Source: BM714 sp964644525
GTDB lineage: Bacteria; Bacillota; Clostridia; Peptostreptococcales; BM714
Direction of reading: 5' to 3'
Assembly (NCBI GenBank): GCA_964644525.1
Contig: CAZXWC010000006.1
Location: 1-46,243, forward strand
Length of the DNA stretch: 46,243 bases
The stretch's first letter is position 1. Each line of letters begins with the position of its first letter. Under the pieces are notes generated by a model. The model searched no databases and was not told the DNA's origin. It saw nothing but the letters and a program-made list of their open reading frames with translations. Shown here piece after piece: positions 32,275-40,486 of this stretch. A program made the translations under genes and the position numbers.

Positions 32275-33499
32275 AGTTGAATTGCTCGCTCCCGCGGGAG
32301 ACCTTGAAAAATTAAAGTACGCCATCGCCTATGGAGCCGACGCCGTTTACATAGGCGGGCAGACATTCGGACTTAGGGCGGCCGCCAAAAATTTTTCGCT
32401 CGATGAAATTGAGGAAGGCATAAGATTCGCTCACGAAAGGGGCAGAAAAATCTACGCAACCCTCAATATTATTCCCCACAACTCCGATTTGAAAGATCTT
32501 CCAAAATACCTTTCAAGATTGGAGAAAATGAATATCGACGCAGTCATAGTTTCCGATCCCGGAACAATTGCCTATATAAGAAAGAACCATCCCAAAATGG
32601 AAATACACTTGAGCACCCAGGCAAACACCACCAATTATCTGACAGCAAGCTTCTGGCACAGTCAGGGACTTTCAAGGATAGTTCTTGCTCGTGAGCTTTC
32701 TATGCGCGAAATAAAGGAAACCGTTGAAAAAAGTCCATCATCTCTTGAATTCGAGATGTTTGTACACGGAGCAATGTGCATTTCATACTCCGGCAGATGC
32801 CTTCTCAGCAATTATCTGGCAAATAGGGATGCAAACAGGGGGGCCTGCGCCCATCCGTGCAGATGGCAATACCATTTGATGGAGGAAAAGCGCCAAGGCC
32901 AATATTTCCCCGTATCCGAGGATGAAAACGGCACATACTTTTTCAATTCAAAGGACCTGTGCCTGATAGCCGAACTCAAGGAAATAATCGAATCTGGAGT
33001 AAAAAGTCTAAAAATCGAAGGGCGCATGAAAAGCCTTTACTATGTCGCAAACGTGGTGAGAGTTTATCGACATGCAATCGATAAGTACTATGCGGGCATG
33101 GAAGACTATGAATATAAAACAAAATGGCTTGACGAACTAAAAAAATCAAGCCACCGCAAATACGAAAGAGGCTTTTATGAAGGAAGGCCCGACGCAAAAG
33201 CCCAAATATACGATACAGCTTCATATGATCGTCCATACGACTTCATTGGAGCTGTAATAGCTTATGACGAAAAAACAAGGCTGGCCCAAATAGAGCAGCG
33301 CAATAAATTTGTCACGGGCGATGAAATAGAAGTGATGCAGCCGGGCTTTAAGTCATTCACTCAACAGGTGATAAAACTTTTTGATTCCGAAATGAACCCG
33401 GTGGAAGAGGCCCCTCATCCAAAGCAAAAACTGTTTTTGCTTATGGACCGGCCGGTAAAGGCATTTGATATACTCAGAAAAAAAAGGGAGGACAATTGA
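32267..33499 (+). CDS. trhP: Peptidase U32 family protein, probable tRNA uridine-hydroxylation enzyme TrhP
   Basis: U32 family proteins of this subgroup (YegQ/YrrO, TrhP) act in prephenate-dependent 5-hydroxylation of tRNA U34 rather than as proteases. The 410-aa sequence shows the family start VELLAPAGDLEKLKYAI, YIGGQTFGLRA, LSTQANTTN, FVHGAMCISYSGRCLLSNYL and ACAHPCRW, whose cysteines are candidates for an iron-sulfur site, then SLKIEGRMKS. Bacillus has two tandem copies (yrrN, yrrO); only one is present here, as in E. coli. It overlaps trmR and is followed after 1 base by udk. Confidence 0.88.
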   Translation: MNKVELLAPAGDLEKLKYAIAYGADAVYIGGQTFGLRAAAKNFSLDEIEEGIRFAHERGRKIYATLNIIPHNSDLKDLPKYLSRLEKMNIDAVIVSDPGTIAYIRKNHPKMEIHLSTQANTTNYLTASFWHSQGLSRIVLARELSMREIKETVEKSPSSLEFEMFVHGAMCISYSGRCLLSNYLANRDANRGACAHPCRWQYHLMEEKRQGQYFPVSEDENGTYFFNSKDLCLIAELKEIIESGVKSLKIEGRMKSLYYVANVVRVYRHAIDKYYAGMEDYEYKTKWLDELKKSSHRKYERGFYEGRPDAKAQIYDTASYDRPYDFIGAVIAYDEKTRLAQIEQRNKFVTGDEIEVMQPGFKSFTQQVIKLFDSEMNPVEEAPHPKQKLFLLMDRPVKAFDILRKKREDN

Positions 33500-33500
33500 T

Positions 33501-34133
33501 ATGAAAAGAGCTGTTGTTGTCGGAATAACTGGAGGCACTGGTTCAGGCAAAAGCACCGTTGCAAAAGAAATTTTCAGGTCACTTCCCGAGAAAAACATAC
33601 TTATAATACAACAGGATGCATACTACAAAAAACAGAGCCATCTTACAATGGAAAAAAGAATAAAAACGAATTACGACCACCCCCTGGCATTTGACACTGA
33701 TCTGCTCATAGACCATTTGAACAGACTCATATCCTTTGATCCCATTGAAAAACCCATTTACGATTTTTCAATACACGATAGAAAAGAAGAGACTGTACGT
33801 GTAGAGCCTAGAGAAATCATAATACTTGAGGGCATAATGCTTCTTGAGGACTCTAGGCTCAGAGATTTGCTCGATATAAAGATTTTTGTAGACACGGATC
33901 CCGATGTCAGAATTTTGAGAAGAATAAAAAGGGATATAAGAGACAGGGGTCGAACTTTAGAATCAGTGGCAAAACAATACCTCTTAACAGTAAAGCCTGC
34001 CCACAACCAATTTGTTGAGCCTTCAAAAAAATACGCTGATATAATCATACCTGAGGGTGGATACAACAAGGTCGCGATAGACATTATGGCGGCAAAGGTG
34101 CGTTCCCTTGTGATAAATGCCGAAAAGGAATGA
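33501..34133 (+). CDS. udk: Uridine kinase
   Basis: Phosphorylates uridine and cytidine in pyrimidine salvage. The 210-aa protein has the P-loop GITGGTGSGKSTVA (about 8-21), QQDAYYK, NYDHPLAFD, the IILEGIMLLEDSRLRDLLD segment (seen as IILEGIMLLEDS) and RRIKRDIRDRGRT, all typical. I start at ATG 33501, 9 nt after GGGAGG; upstream in-frame starts lie inside trhP with no ribosome site. It ends the mltG-trmR-trhP-udk operon. Confidence 0.95.
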   Translation: MKRAVVVGITGGTGSGKSTVAKEIFRSLPEKNILIIQQDAYYKKQSHLTMEKRIKTNYDHPLAFDTDLLIDHLNRLISFDPIEKPIYDFSIHDRKEETVRVEPREIIILEGIMLLEDSRLRDLLDIKIFVDTDPDVRILRRIKRDIRDRGRTLESVAKQYLLTVKPAHNQFVEPSKKYADIIIPEGGYNKVAIDIMAAKVRSLVINAEKE

Positions 34134-34138
34134 ACAAT

Positions 34139-34167
34139 TTTAAATCATTTAATATTTAAGGCATAAT
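34139..34167 (+). promoter_or_regulatory. Weak candidate promoter for the pilus locus
   Basis: TTTAAA (34139-34144), a 17-nt spacer and CATAAT (34162-34167) occupy the 67-base gap before pilB. Both hexamers deviate from consensus, and no terminator follows udk, so read-through from mltG-udk is also possible. Confidence 0.3.
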
Positions 34168-34200
34168 CAACATATTCAATATCGGATCGGAGGATTTAAT

Positions 34201-35886
34201 ATGATAAGAAAAAATGTCCGCTTGGGTGATTTGCTTCTGCAAATAGGTAAAATAACCGAAGAGCAATTAGCCGAAGCGATAGAAATACAAAAAACAAGCA
34301 GTAAAAGGATTGGTGAAATCCTTGTTGACTTGAAATATATAAAAAGCAAAGAAATGAACGAGGTTTTGGAGTATCAGCTTGGAATTCCTTACATAGACCT
34401 GGAAAGACATTTTATCGAGCCTTCGGTTCCCGGGATAATAGAAGAATCTTTTGCGAGGGAAAATGTTCTTATTCCAATAAAAATCGAAGGTGACACGGTT
34501 GTAGTAGCTATGAACGATCCATTCAACATAGTTGCCATAAACGATATGAGGAAAATAACATCGCTTAAAGTAAAGCCTGTGATAAGTTCGAGACAAGACA
34601 TAATCGATGCTATAGGAAAACATTATGGAAACAAAAACGTCGAGAAGGCGGTTGAAGACTTTAAGCGTGAATATGACATTGTAAAGGAAGATATAGACGA
34701 AACGATTCTTGACGAAATAAACAATGCGCCGATTGTAAGGCTTGTGAACTCAATAATACTTCAAGCAGTTCAGAACAAAGCGAGTGATATACATATAGAG
34801 CCTGGAGAAAATGTTTTGGTTATCCGATACAGAGTTGACGGCGATCTTAGAGAAGTAATGAAACCGGCAAAGCAAACCCATGGAGCAATAGTAGCAAGAA
34901 TAAAGATAATGGCTAACATGAATATAGCAGAAAGGCGTGTTCCTCAGGATGGACGTATAGAATTCAAGCTGGATAGCCAGGAATACGATCTTAGAATATC
35001 AACAACCCCCACTATTTATGGAGAAAAAATAGTAATAAGAATACTTGACAGGTCGAATTTTCTAAAGGATAAAACCGAATTGGGTTTTTCTGACGCAAAC
35101 ATGGAGCTTTTCGAAAAGCTAGTAAGAACCAACAATGGAATAATCCTTTTGACCGGACCTACAGGGAGCGGAAAGAGCACTACGCTCTATACTATGTTGA
35201 GTGAAATTAACGATGTCAAAAGAAATATAATAACCATAGAAGATCCTGTAGAGTACAAGGTTCATGGAATTAACCAAATCCAGGTCAATAATAAAGCGGG
35301 ACTGACCTTTGCTAAGGGACTAAGGTCCATGCTAAGGCAAGACCCAGATGTGATAATGGTCGGAGAAATAAGAGATTCAGAAACTGCAGAAATTGCAATA
35401 AGGGCTGCAATAACAGGCCATCTTGTTCTTTCGACAATTCATACCAATAGCGCAACAGCCACGATAGACCGCCTGATAGAAATGGGGATAGCTCCCTATC
35501 TTGTAGCATCGTCCATATCAGGGGTAATAGCGCAAAGGCTTGTAAAAATAATTTGCCCAATGTGCAAAAAAGCATATATGGCTGAATCAACGGACCTGGA
35601 TATTCTAGGTCAACCAAAGGATAGGAGCCTTAAGCTTTACAGGGGACAAGGGTGTTCGTATTGTTCCGGAACTGGTTTCAGAGGAAGAACGGCCATACAT
35701 GAAATAATGATAATGGACAGGGTCATAAGAAACATGGTGATAAAAGGCTTGCCTACAGATGAAATAACTGACTATTCCATTACGAATGGAATGACAATGC
35801 TTAAAACGAACGCTTTAAACCTCGTGCTTTCTGGCATAACGACGATTGATGAGTATATAAAAGTGGCATATTCGATTGGAGGATGA
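34201..35886 (+). CDS. pilB: Type IV pilus assembly ATPase PilB
   Basis: Hexameric GspE/PilB-family ATPase that powers pilus extension. The 561-aa protein has an N-terminal MshEN/GSPII_E-N region (about 1-140, LGDLLLQIGKITEEQL), the ATPase core with Walker A GPTGSGKST (319-327), Asp box ITIEDPVEY, Walker B IMVGEIRDSETAEIA, His box LSTIHTNSA, and the C4 zinc motif (CPMC and CSYC) that marks PilB/GspE rather than PilT. GGAGG lies before the ATG. It is the first gene of the pilus locus, and pilT follows after 4 bases. Confidence 0.96.
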   Translation: MIRKNVRLGDLLLQIGKITEEQLAEAIEIQKTSSKRIGEILVDLKYIKSKEMNEVLEYQLGIPYIDLERHFIEPSVPGIIEESFARENVLIPIKIEGDTVVVAMNDPFNIVAINDMRKITSLKVKPVISSRQDIIDAIGKHYGNKNVEKAVEDFKREYDIVKEDIDETILDEINNAPIVRLVNSIILQAVQNKASDIHIEPGENVLVIRYRVDGDLREVMKPAKQTHGAIVARIKIMANMNIAERRVPQDGRIEFKLDSQEYDLRISTTPTIYGEKIVIRILDRSNFLKDKTELGFSDANMELFEKLVRTNNGIILLTGPTGSGKSTTLYTMLSEINDVKRNIITIEDPVEYKVHGINQIQVNNKAGLTFAKGLRSMLRQDPDVIMVGEIRDSETAEIAIRAAITGHLVLSTIHTNSATATIDRLIEMGIAPYLVASSISGVIAQRLVKIICPMCKKAYMAESTDLDILGQPKDRSLKLYRGQGCSYCSGTGFRGRTAIHEIMIMDRVIRNMVIKGLPTDEITDYSITNGMTMLKTNALNLVLSGITTIDEYIKVAYSIGG

Positions 35887-35890
35887 TTTT

Positions 35891-36940
35891 GTGTTTAACG
35901 ACGTATTCATAAAAGCGTTTGAAAAAAAAGCATCGGACATACATATAACCGTAGGAGTGCCTCCGATATTCAGAGTGAACGGAGCTCTTCAAAAGATGGA
36001 AGGAATAAGTCCATTAAAGCCTTCCGAAACAGAGGCCTTCGCATTAAACATACTGGGCGAATCGCAGAAGAAAACACTACAAGAAAAAGGTGAGGTTGAC
36101 TTTTCATATTCGCTTGAAAAAAAGGGCAGATTCAGAATAAATGCTTACAGGCAAAGGGGTAGCATATCGATTGCCATAAGACCCATACCCTTTGAAACCC
36201 CGAACTTGGAGACACTCAATCTTCCCGATGTATTGAGGGAAATGGCTATGAAAGAGAGAGGCCTTTTTCTCGTTACAGGGCCTACGGGTTCAGGAAAGTC
36301 GTCCACATTGGCATCTATGATAGATTTTATAAACAATCACAAGACAGCCCATATAATAACACTTGAAGATCCTATAGAATTTCTCCACAGGCACAAGGGA
36401 TGCATAATTGACCAAAGGGAAATAGGAAACGATAGCCTTTCATTTGCAAATGCTTTAAGGGGAGCATTGAGGCAAGATCCGGACATAATACTTGTGGGCG
36501 AAATGAGGGACCTTGAGACCATGCAGATAGCAATTACGGCTGCCGAGACAGGACACCTTGTGCTTTCCACCCTCCACACCAACGGTGCGGCGTCCACAGT
36601 TGAGAGAATAATCGATGTTTTTCCGTCCTCGCAACATCAACAAATAAAGGTGCAGCTGGCAAATGTTTTAAATGGAGTATTGTCACAGCAGCTTCTCAAA
36701 AGAAGTGACAATGGGGGAAGGATAGTTGCCTGCGAAGTTATGATAGGAAACAAGGCCATACACAACAATATTAGGGAAGGAAAGACACATCAGCTTATGA
36801 GCAGCATACAGACGGGTGGCGCAGAGGGTATGATAAGCATGGATAATTACATTATGGGTCTCTATAAAAAAAATCTAATTACTTATGACGAGGCAATGGC
36901 GCATTGCGTCGACAAGAAATCTTTGAGTATGCACATTTAA
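35891..36940 (+). CDS. pilT: Type IV pilus retraction ATPase PilT
   Basis: Motor that depolymerises pili, giving retraction, twitching motility and often DNA uptake. The 349-aa protein shows KASDIHITVGVPPIFRVNG at the start, Walker A GPTGSGKSS (130-138), ITLEDPIEF, ILVGEMRDLETMQIA and LSTLHTNGAASTVERIIDVFP. It lacks the C4 zinc motif, as expected for PilT. I choose the GTG at 35891, 8 nt after TGGAGG, giving the usual PilT length; the in-frame TTG at 35876 overlaps pilB and the ribosome site. Confidence 0.95.
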   Translation: MFNDVFIKAFEKKASDIHITVGVPPIFRVNGALQKMEGISPLKPSETEAFALNILGESQKKTLQEKGEVDFSYSLEKKGRFRINAYRQRGSISIAIRPIPFETPNLETLNLPDVLREMAMKERGLFLVTGPTGSGKSSTLASMIDFINNHKTAHIITLEDPIEFLHRHKGCIIDQREIGNDSLSFANALRGALRQDPDIILVGEMRDLETMQIAITAAETGHLVLSTLHTNGAASTVERIIDVFPSSQHQQIKVQLANVLNGVLSQQLLKRSDNGGRIVACEVMIGNKAIHNNIREGKTHQLMSSIQTGGAEGMISMDNYIMGLYKKNLITYDEAMAHCVDKKSLSMHI

Positions 36941-36950
36941 GGAGAAACTT

Positions 36951-38159
36951 ATGCCTAACTACAAATACATCGGCAAAACGCTTTCCGGGGAGATTTTAAA
37001 GGGAGTAATAAGTGCTGAATCTGTCGAAATTGCATCTGGAATGCTTAGAAAACAAAACATATACCCTATGAAAATAAATCCTGAAAACGACAGGGATATT
37101 TCAATAGGCTTTCGCTTAGCGCCAAGGGTTAACACAAAGACACTTGCACTGTTTTGCAGGCAGTTTTATTCTATGCTCGACGCAGGCATACCCATAGTGG
37201 AATCGCTTGAGCTTCTTAAAAAGCAGAGTACAAACAAGCGCCTTGGAAGGGCGATGGATTTCGTGTGTGAGGAGGTTCAGAAGGGAAGCCTTCTTTCCAG
37301 CTCTATGAAAAAGAAAAAGGATGTTTTTCCGGACATGCTTGTATATATGGTTGAAACGGGAGAGGTTTCAGGACAGCTTGACGCGGTTATGGGAAGAATG
37401 GCGGACCATTACGAAAAAGAGGCTAAGCTTCAGGATAAAATCAAAAATGCAATGATGTACCCTATGATCGTATGCATAATAGCTTTTTTAGTAATATGGT
37501 TCCTTATTACCTACGTATTGCCGACATTCATAACCATGTTTTCAAGCTTTGGAGCTGAGCTTCCGCTTCCTACCAAAATCCTTTTGGGTGCCAGCTCGGC
37601 CTTTCGAAATTATTGGTATGTTTTTTTGGCGGTCATTTTCTTGACAGGTTTCTTATACCGAAGATATTATGGAACAGAAGCGGGACGCTACAGGATAGAT
37701 GCAATAAAGCTGAAAATGCCTATATTTGGAAATGTAAACAGAAAGGTTGCCACAAGCCGTTTCGCTAGAACTCTTTCAAGATTGTTGATGAGCGGAATAA
37801 ATATAATAGAGGCTATGGAAATAGTTCATAAGGTTATAGGAAATGCCGTAATATCCAAGGGAATAAACCGCTCAATGGACAACATAAGAAAGGGCGGGGG
37901 CATAACAGGTCCCCTAAGCGAGCTAAATGTTTTCCCGCCCGTGCTGATATCTATGCTCAGGATAGGCGAAGAGTCCGGCTCTATGGATGCCATGCTTGCA
38001 AAGACAGCCGACTACTATGATGGAGAGGTTGATTCAGCCATAGAAAACATGACAACACTGCTTGAGCCTTTGATAATAGTGGTTCTTGCCATCATAGTAG
38101 GAATGATAATATTGGCGGTTGTAATGCCTATGTTTGACATGTACCAATATATTGGCTAA
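36951..38159 (+). CDS. pilC: Type IV pilus inner-membrane platform protein PilC
   Basis: Polytopic GspF/PilC protein on which PilB and PilT act. The 402-aa protein has the N-terminal YKYIGKTLSGE segment, two GspF domains (about 65-190 and 265-390, each with LxxxLxAGIP/LxSGIN and EExGS-type motifs: VETGEVSGQLD and RIGEESGSMDAML) and three hydrophobic helices (about 165-190, 215-235 and 370-392). The order pilB-pilT-pilC is the standard motor-platform set. Confidence 0.95.
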   Translation: MPNYKYIGKTLSGEILKGVISAESVEIASGMLRKQNIYPMKINPENDRDISIGFRLAPRVNTKTLALFCRQFYSMLDAGIPIVESLELLKKQSTNKRLGRAMDFVCEEVQKGSLLSSSMKKKKDVFPDMLVYMVETGEVSGQLDAVMGRMADHYEKEAKLQDKIKNAMMYPMIVCIIAFLVIWFLITYVLPTFITMFSSFGAELPLPTKILLGASSAFRNYWYVFLAVIFLTGFLYRRYYGTEAGRYRIDAIKLKMPIFGNVNRKVATSRFARTLSRLLMSGINIIEAMEIVHKVIGNAVISKGINRSMDNIRKGGGITGPLSELNVFPPVLISMLRIGEESGSMDAMLAKTADYYDGEVDSAIENMTTLLEPLIIVVLAIIVGMIILAVVMPMFDMYQYIG

Positions 38160-38184
38160 AAATAAAAATTTAACAAAAAATGCA

Positions 38185-38212
38185 TTGAAAATGGAAGAGA
38201 GTATGGTATAAT
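38185..38212 (+). promoter_or_regulatory. Strong promoter for pilA
   Basis: TTGAAA (38185-38190), a 16-nt spacer and a perfect TATAAT (38207-38212) with a TG extension (TGG-TATAAT). It lies in the pilC-pilA gap and would let the major pilin be made in excess of the assembly proteins. Confidence 0.8.
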
Positions 38213-38262
38213 TTAATATAAGTTTACATTTGAAAACATACAAAATACAGGGAGGAATATTT

Positions 38263-38682
38263 ATGTTAAAGTTTTTTTACAAGACAATGAACAATGACAA
38301 AGGCTTTACGCTTATAGAACTTATTGTGGTCATAGCGGTTCTTGGAATCTTATCCGCAGTTGCAATACCAAGGCTTGGAAACTTCACGCAAAGTGCCAAA
38401 GAATCTGCAGACAAGGCGACCTTTGCCGCCATGCAAACAGCCGTTGCGATTGATGTTGCAGATGATGGTGTGTCTGATAATGTTGCATTTACTATCACTG
38501 ATGGCGTAATAACTAATCCTACAGACAAAGATTATATTGAAGATGGAGCGAAATTTCAACTCACAAGTAATGCTGCTCTGGACACACTCACTTGGAAAAT
38601 TGATGAGACAGGAATCATTGCTGCACCGACTATCGATGATGACGGAAAAATTACGGGCACGGACGCGGACGACGCGGACTAA
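38263..38682 (+). CDS. pilA: Type IV major pilin
   Basis: Structural subunit of the pilus. The prepilin has a 14-residue leader ending NNDKG, cleaved before F15 of FTLIELIVVIAVLGILSAVAIP, with the conserved Glu at +5. The mature part is about 125 residues, with no cysteines (so no C-terminal disulfide loop) and a strongly acidic tail (DADDAD). I start at ATG 38263, 7 nt after GGGAGG; an in-frame ATG at 38230 has no ribosome site and would make an over-long leader. Its own promoter and a strong downstream hairpin suggest it is the abundant pilin. Confidence 0.93.
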   Translation: MLKFFYKTMNNDKGFTLIELIVVIAVLGILSAVAIPRLGNFTQSAKESADKATFAAMQTAVAIDVADDGVSDNVAFTITDGVITNPTDKDYIEDGAKFQLTSNAALDTLTWKIDETGIIAAPTIDDDGKITGTDADDAD

Positions 38683-38711
38683 GATTAATCTGTTTTGAAT
38701 AAAAGAAAGAA

Positions 38712-38757
38712 TTACCAAAGAGTCGGCCCTTTCTTCAAGGGGCCGACTCTTTGGTAA
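38712..38757 (+). other. Long perfect stem-loop after pilA
   Basis: About 18 uninterrupted pairs (TTACCAAAGAGTCGGCCC at 38712-38729 region with the matching arm ending at 38757), extendable by a wobble and two A-T pairs to a CTTC loop. It lacks a T tract after the 3' arm, so it is either an imperfect terminator or an RNA stability/processing element that protects pilA mRNA while limiting read-through to pilD. Confidence 0.75.
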
Positions 38758-38804
38758 AAAGATTATTTAGAGTTTCAAAAATACTATTTCAAAAGAGGGA
38801 CGCC

Positions 38805-39545
38805 ATGCCTTACGCATTGTTTTCAGGACTCATAATAGGCAGTTTTCTAAACGTCGTAATCTTTCGCATTCCAAAAGAAGAATCCATAATCAGCCCGCCC
38901 TCAAGCTGCGGGACCTGCGGGACCCGGCTTGGAGCCATCGACTTGGTGCCGATTTTAAGTTATGTCATCTTGAGGGGGAGGTGCCGCCACTGCGGGGCGA
39001 AAATTTCAGCGAGATATCCAATGGTGGAGCTGTTGACAGGCTTTTTGTTTGTGCTCCTTTTTTGGCGTTACGGCCTTTCTGTTGAATTTGCAAAGTACGC
39101 AACTCTTTCATGCATTCTCGTCTGTGTGGCATTCATTGACATGGACCACAGAATAATACCCGACAGGCTCAACCTTTTCGGTCTTGCCGCGGCCATAATA
39201 TTTCTTTTTATTTCAAGCGATTTGACTCCGCTTGACGCTTTTTACGGATTTTTGGCTGGAGGAGGTTTTTTGTTTCTGCTTGCAGTGCTAAGCCGAGGGG
39301 CAATGGGTGGTGGGGATATAAAGCTTTTTGCCGTAATAGGTATTTTTTTGGGTCTTTACAAGACGGCAACAGCCATGTTTCTTACATTTATTCTTGCCGG
39401 AGTGGTGGGAATTTTACTCATTGCTTTCAGGATTCGCACAAGGAAGGACTACATACCATTTGGGCCTTTTATATCGATAAGCGCATTTATTATCATTATG
39501 TGGTATAATGAACTGATAGCTGCTTACATAAATTTGATGAGTTGA
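38805..39545 (+). CDS. pilD: Prepilin peptidase / N-methyltransferase PilD
   Basis: Membrane aspartyl protease that cleaves prepilin leaders and methylates the new N-terminus. The 246-aa protein begins ALFSGLIIGSFLNVVIFRIP, carries the cytoplasmic zinc-type CGTC...CRHC tetracysteine loop, the catalytic aspartates in IDMDHRIIPD and GGGDIKLF (GxGD), and multiple membrane helices. I choose ATG 38805 with AGAGGG 5 nt upstream; the in-frame TTG at 38751 lies inside the pilA hairpin. Its substrates are the pilin-like proteins in this locus. Confidence 0.95.
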   Translation: MPYALFSGLIIGSFLNVVIFRIPKEESIISPPSSCGTCGTRLGAIDLVPILSYVILRGRCRHCGAKISARYPMVELLTGFLFVLLFWRYGLSVEFAKYATLSCILVCVAFIDMDHRIIPDRLNLFGLAAAIIFLFISSDLTPLDAFYGFLAGGGFLFLLAVLSRGAMGGGDIKLFAVIGIFLGLYKTATAMFLTFILAGVVGILLIAFRIRTRKDYIPFGPFISISAFIIIMWYNELIAAYINLMS

Positions 39546-39555
39546 GGCGAGAAAA

Positions 39556-39999
39556 GTGAATGACAGTGATGGGTATACGATTATTGAACTTGTGGTAATT
39601 GTGTTTGTCTTGTCTATAGTTTTTACCATAGCGGTTCCAAGCGTAAGGAACCTTATAGATTCATATTACCTTGAAACCTTTGACAGAATAATTGTCTCCG
39701 ACTTAAGGTATGCGCAAAGGCAGTCAATGATGAATTGGCGTGAAACCCGGCTTTATTTCAGTTCTTTTTCAGATAAGATTTATATAAAACAGGGAACAAA
39801 AATCATAAAAAGCGATCCCTACCCGGCCTTTGTAAAGCTTGACTATACCAGTTTTACCAGCAACGAGATAAAGTTCAGTTGCTCGGGCAATCCATCAATC
39901 GGAGGAAGCATACACATATCATGCGGGAAAAAGAAGCATACCATAACTGTTCTTCCGGTAACGGGAAGGGTGAAGATATATGAATTTGAAAAGCATTGA
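39556..39999 (+). CDS. Minor pilin / pseudopilin, GspH-FimT-like
   Basis: Short prepilin leader NDSDG followed by YTIIELVVIVFVLSIVFTIAVP, giving the G-x-x-x-x-E signature with Tyr instead of Phe at +1. The 147-aa protein has the RYAQRQSMM helix and a beta-rich C-terminus typical of GspH/FimT or ComGD-like minor pilins, which prime assembly or sit at the tip. The start is GTG at 39556, 8 nt after TGAGG. It overlaps the next pilin gene by 20 bases. Confidence 0.85.
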   Translation: MNDSDGYTIIELVVIVFVLSIVFTIAVPSVRNLIDSYYLETFDRIIVSDLRYAQRQSMMNWRETRLYFSSFSDKIYIKQGTKIIKSDPYPAFVKLDYTSFTSNEIKFSCSGNPSIGGSIHISCGKKKHTITVLPVTGRVKIYEFEKH

Positions 40000-40459
40000 C
40001 AGGGTTATATTGGGTAAAAAAGGCATAACAATAATCGAGCTTGTCCTGACGATTGCCCTGATAGCAATTCTTGTATCGCCCCTGTCCATGATTTCCATTC
40101 GTGGCTTGAGGTCCTATTACAGAGAACAGGAAAGAATAGAATTGATGGAATCGGGCCAGTTGGCCCTTTCAAGGATAACAAAGCAGATAAGGCTAAGTGA
40201 AGAGCCTTTGGAAATCGATGCGGACAACAACACCATAGAGCTTGAATTGGCCGGGGCTACATACGCCTATTCTCTTGATAACGGGATCTTGAGCGAGGAA
40301 ATAAATGGTACAAAAAATATGATAGCTGAAAACATTGGAGTTTTCGATGTCGAATTATCTGCATCCGGGAATCTTCTCAGTGTTGATTTAAAGCTTGAAG
40401 GTTCAAAACATGGAGAGACAATAGATTTAAAAACATCGTTGTACCTGAGGAACCAATAA
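39980..40459 (+). CDS. Minor pilin, PilW/ComGF-like
   Basis: A 159-aa prepilin-like protein with a 15-residue leader ending LGKKG, then ITIIELVLTIALIAILVSPL with Glu at +5. The rest is a helix followed by a beta-rich domain (ELAGATYAYSLDNGIL, then short strands). Isoleucine at +1 is less common but tolerated. It is likely a minor pilin of the tip complex; assignment to a named subtype is not firm. It overlaps the preceding pilin gene and is followed by pilM after 27 bases. Confidence 0.82.
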   Translation: MNLKSIDRVILGKKGITIIELVLTIALIAILVSPLSMISIRGLRSYYREQERIELMESGQLALSRITKQIRLSEEPLEIDADNNTIELELAGATYAYSLDNGILSEEINGTKNMIAENIGVFDVELSASGNLLSVDLKLEGSKHGETIDLKTSLYLRNQ

Positions 40460-40486
40460 AATATAATATTATGGAGGTATAATCGA

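Noticed and set aside
38230..38262. Upstream ATG for pilA at 38230
   Set aside because: It lacks a ribosome site and would add 11 residues to the leader; ATG 38263 is placed correctly after GGGAGG and gives a normal 14-residue leader.
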